Shown piece by piece: positions 63,905-64,000 of a stretch of 64,000 bases of DNA. The stretch is from Vibrio toranzoniae (lineage in GTDB: Bacteria > Pseudomonadota > Gammaproteobacteria > Enterobacterales > Vibrionaceae), in NCBI RefSeq assembly GCF_024347655.1, contig NZ_AP025514.1, forward strand, positions 1,922,001 to 1,986,000, read 5' to 3'. Below the pieces are notes generated by a model. The model made no database searches, had not been told where the DNA came from, and was given only the letters and a program-made list of their open reading frames with translations. Both the position numbers and the translations under genes were made by a program. The number at the start of each line of letters is the position of its first letter. Position 1 is the stretch's first letter.

Positions 63905-64000
63905 CTCTTAAACTATGTATAATCAGTAACTTACAATAAAATGGTGATTAATTCGAACCATGCTATGATGAATTTAGCCAAGTATTGGTATTTTTCACCA

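Overview
The window is chromosomal DNA of a Vibrio species. A Splendidus-like Vibrio is plausible, but the species cannot be fixed from this sequence alone. The evidence is a large chromosomal integron with VCR-like attC sites, a Vibrio-type integron integrase, and a gammaproteobacterial core block (proVWX, torCA, ynjBCDF, cls, metC, tag, a two-adaptor RND pump, pspABC). Positions 1 to 27521 are the attI-proximal end of the cassette array. The integrase reads rightward (27733-28707). The array extends leftward from attI near 27522, and almost every cassette gene lies on the minus strand. I count 40 attC sites in 27.5 kb. Each cassette can be delimited exactly, because its two ends carry private complementary extensions of the R'/R'' core. 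About 22 cassettes hold genes: four GNAT acetyltransferases, a RidA-family protein, an HSL-type esterase, two cold-shock-domain/membrane/Excalibur-like proteins (one frameshifted), a DUF4145-like protein, several small membrane or secreted proteins, and unknowns. The rest, 17 copies including one cut by the window edge, are one roughly 435 bp cassette family with no convincing gene. One of these copies carries an IS66-family element (17568-20095) with an 8 bp target duplication. The most unusual cassette (4388-6103) holds two overlapping genes. The first encodes a small one-helix membrane protein whose C-terminal tail carries an Asn/Gln/Gly-rich motif. The second encodes a roughly 460-residue protein whose N-terminus carries almost the same motif. 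This resembles paired signalling motifs and is my best candidate for an undescribed system. From 27522 to 31350 come attI, intI, a broken ISL3-family insertion sequence, a type IV pilin-like gene directly downstream of it, and a small unknown gene. From 31350 to 39530 the minus strand holds the glycine betaine/proline ABC transporter proVWX, a TIGR02450-type small protein, and torC-torA for TMAO respiration with an FNR-like box upstream. Osmoprotectant import and anaerobic TMAO respiration fit a marine lifestyle. From 39700 to 64000 the core genes are mostly in simple operons: a NifW-like protein, an M14 carboxypeptidase, a PilZ protein, a DEAD-box helicase, small conserved genes, a META lipoprotein, ynjBCDF, a methyltransferase/pseudouridine synthase pair, an NSS-family sodium symporter, cardiolipin synthase, cystathionine beta-lyase, 3-methyladenine glycosylase I, an RND pump with two membrane-fusion lipoproteins, and pspABC behind a clear sigma-54 promoter.
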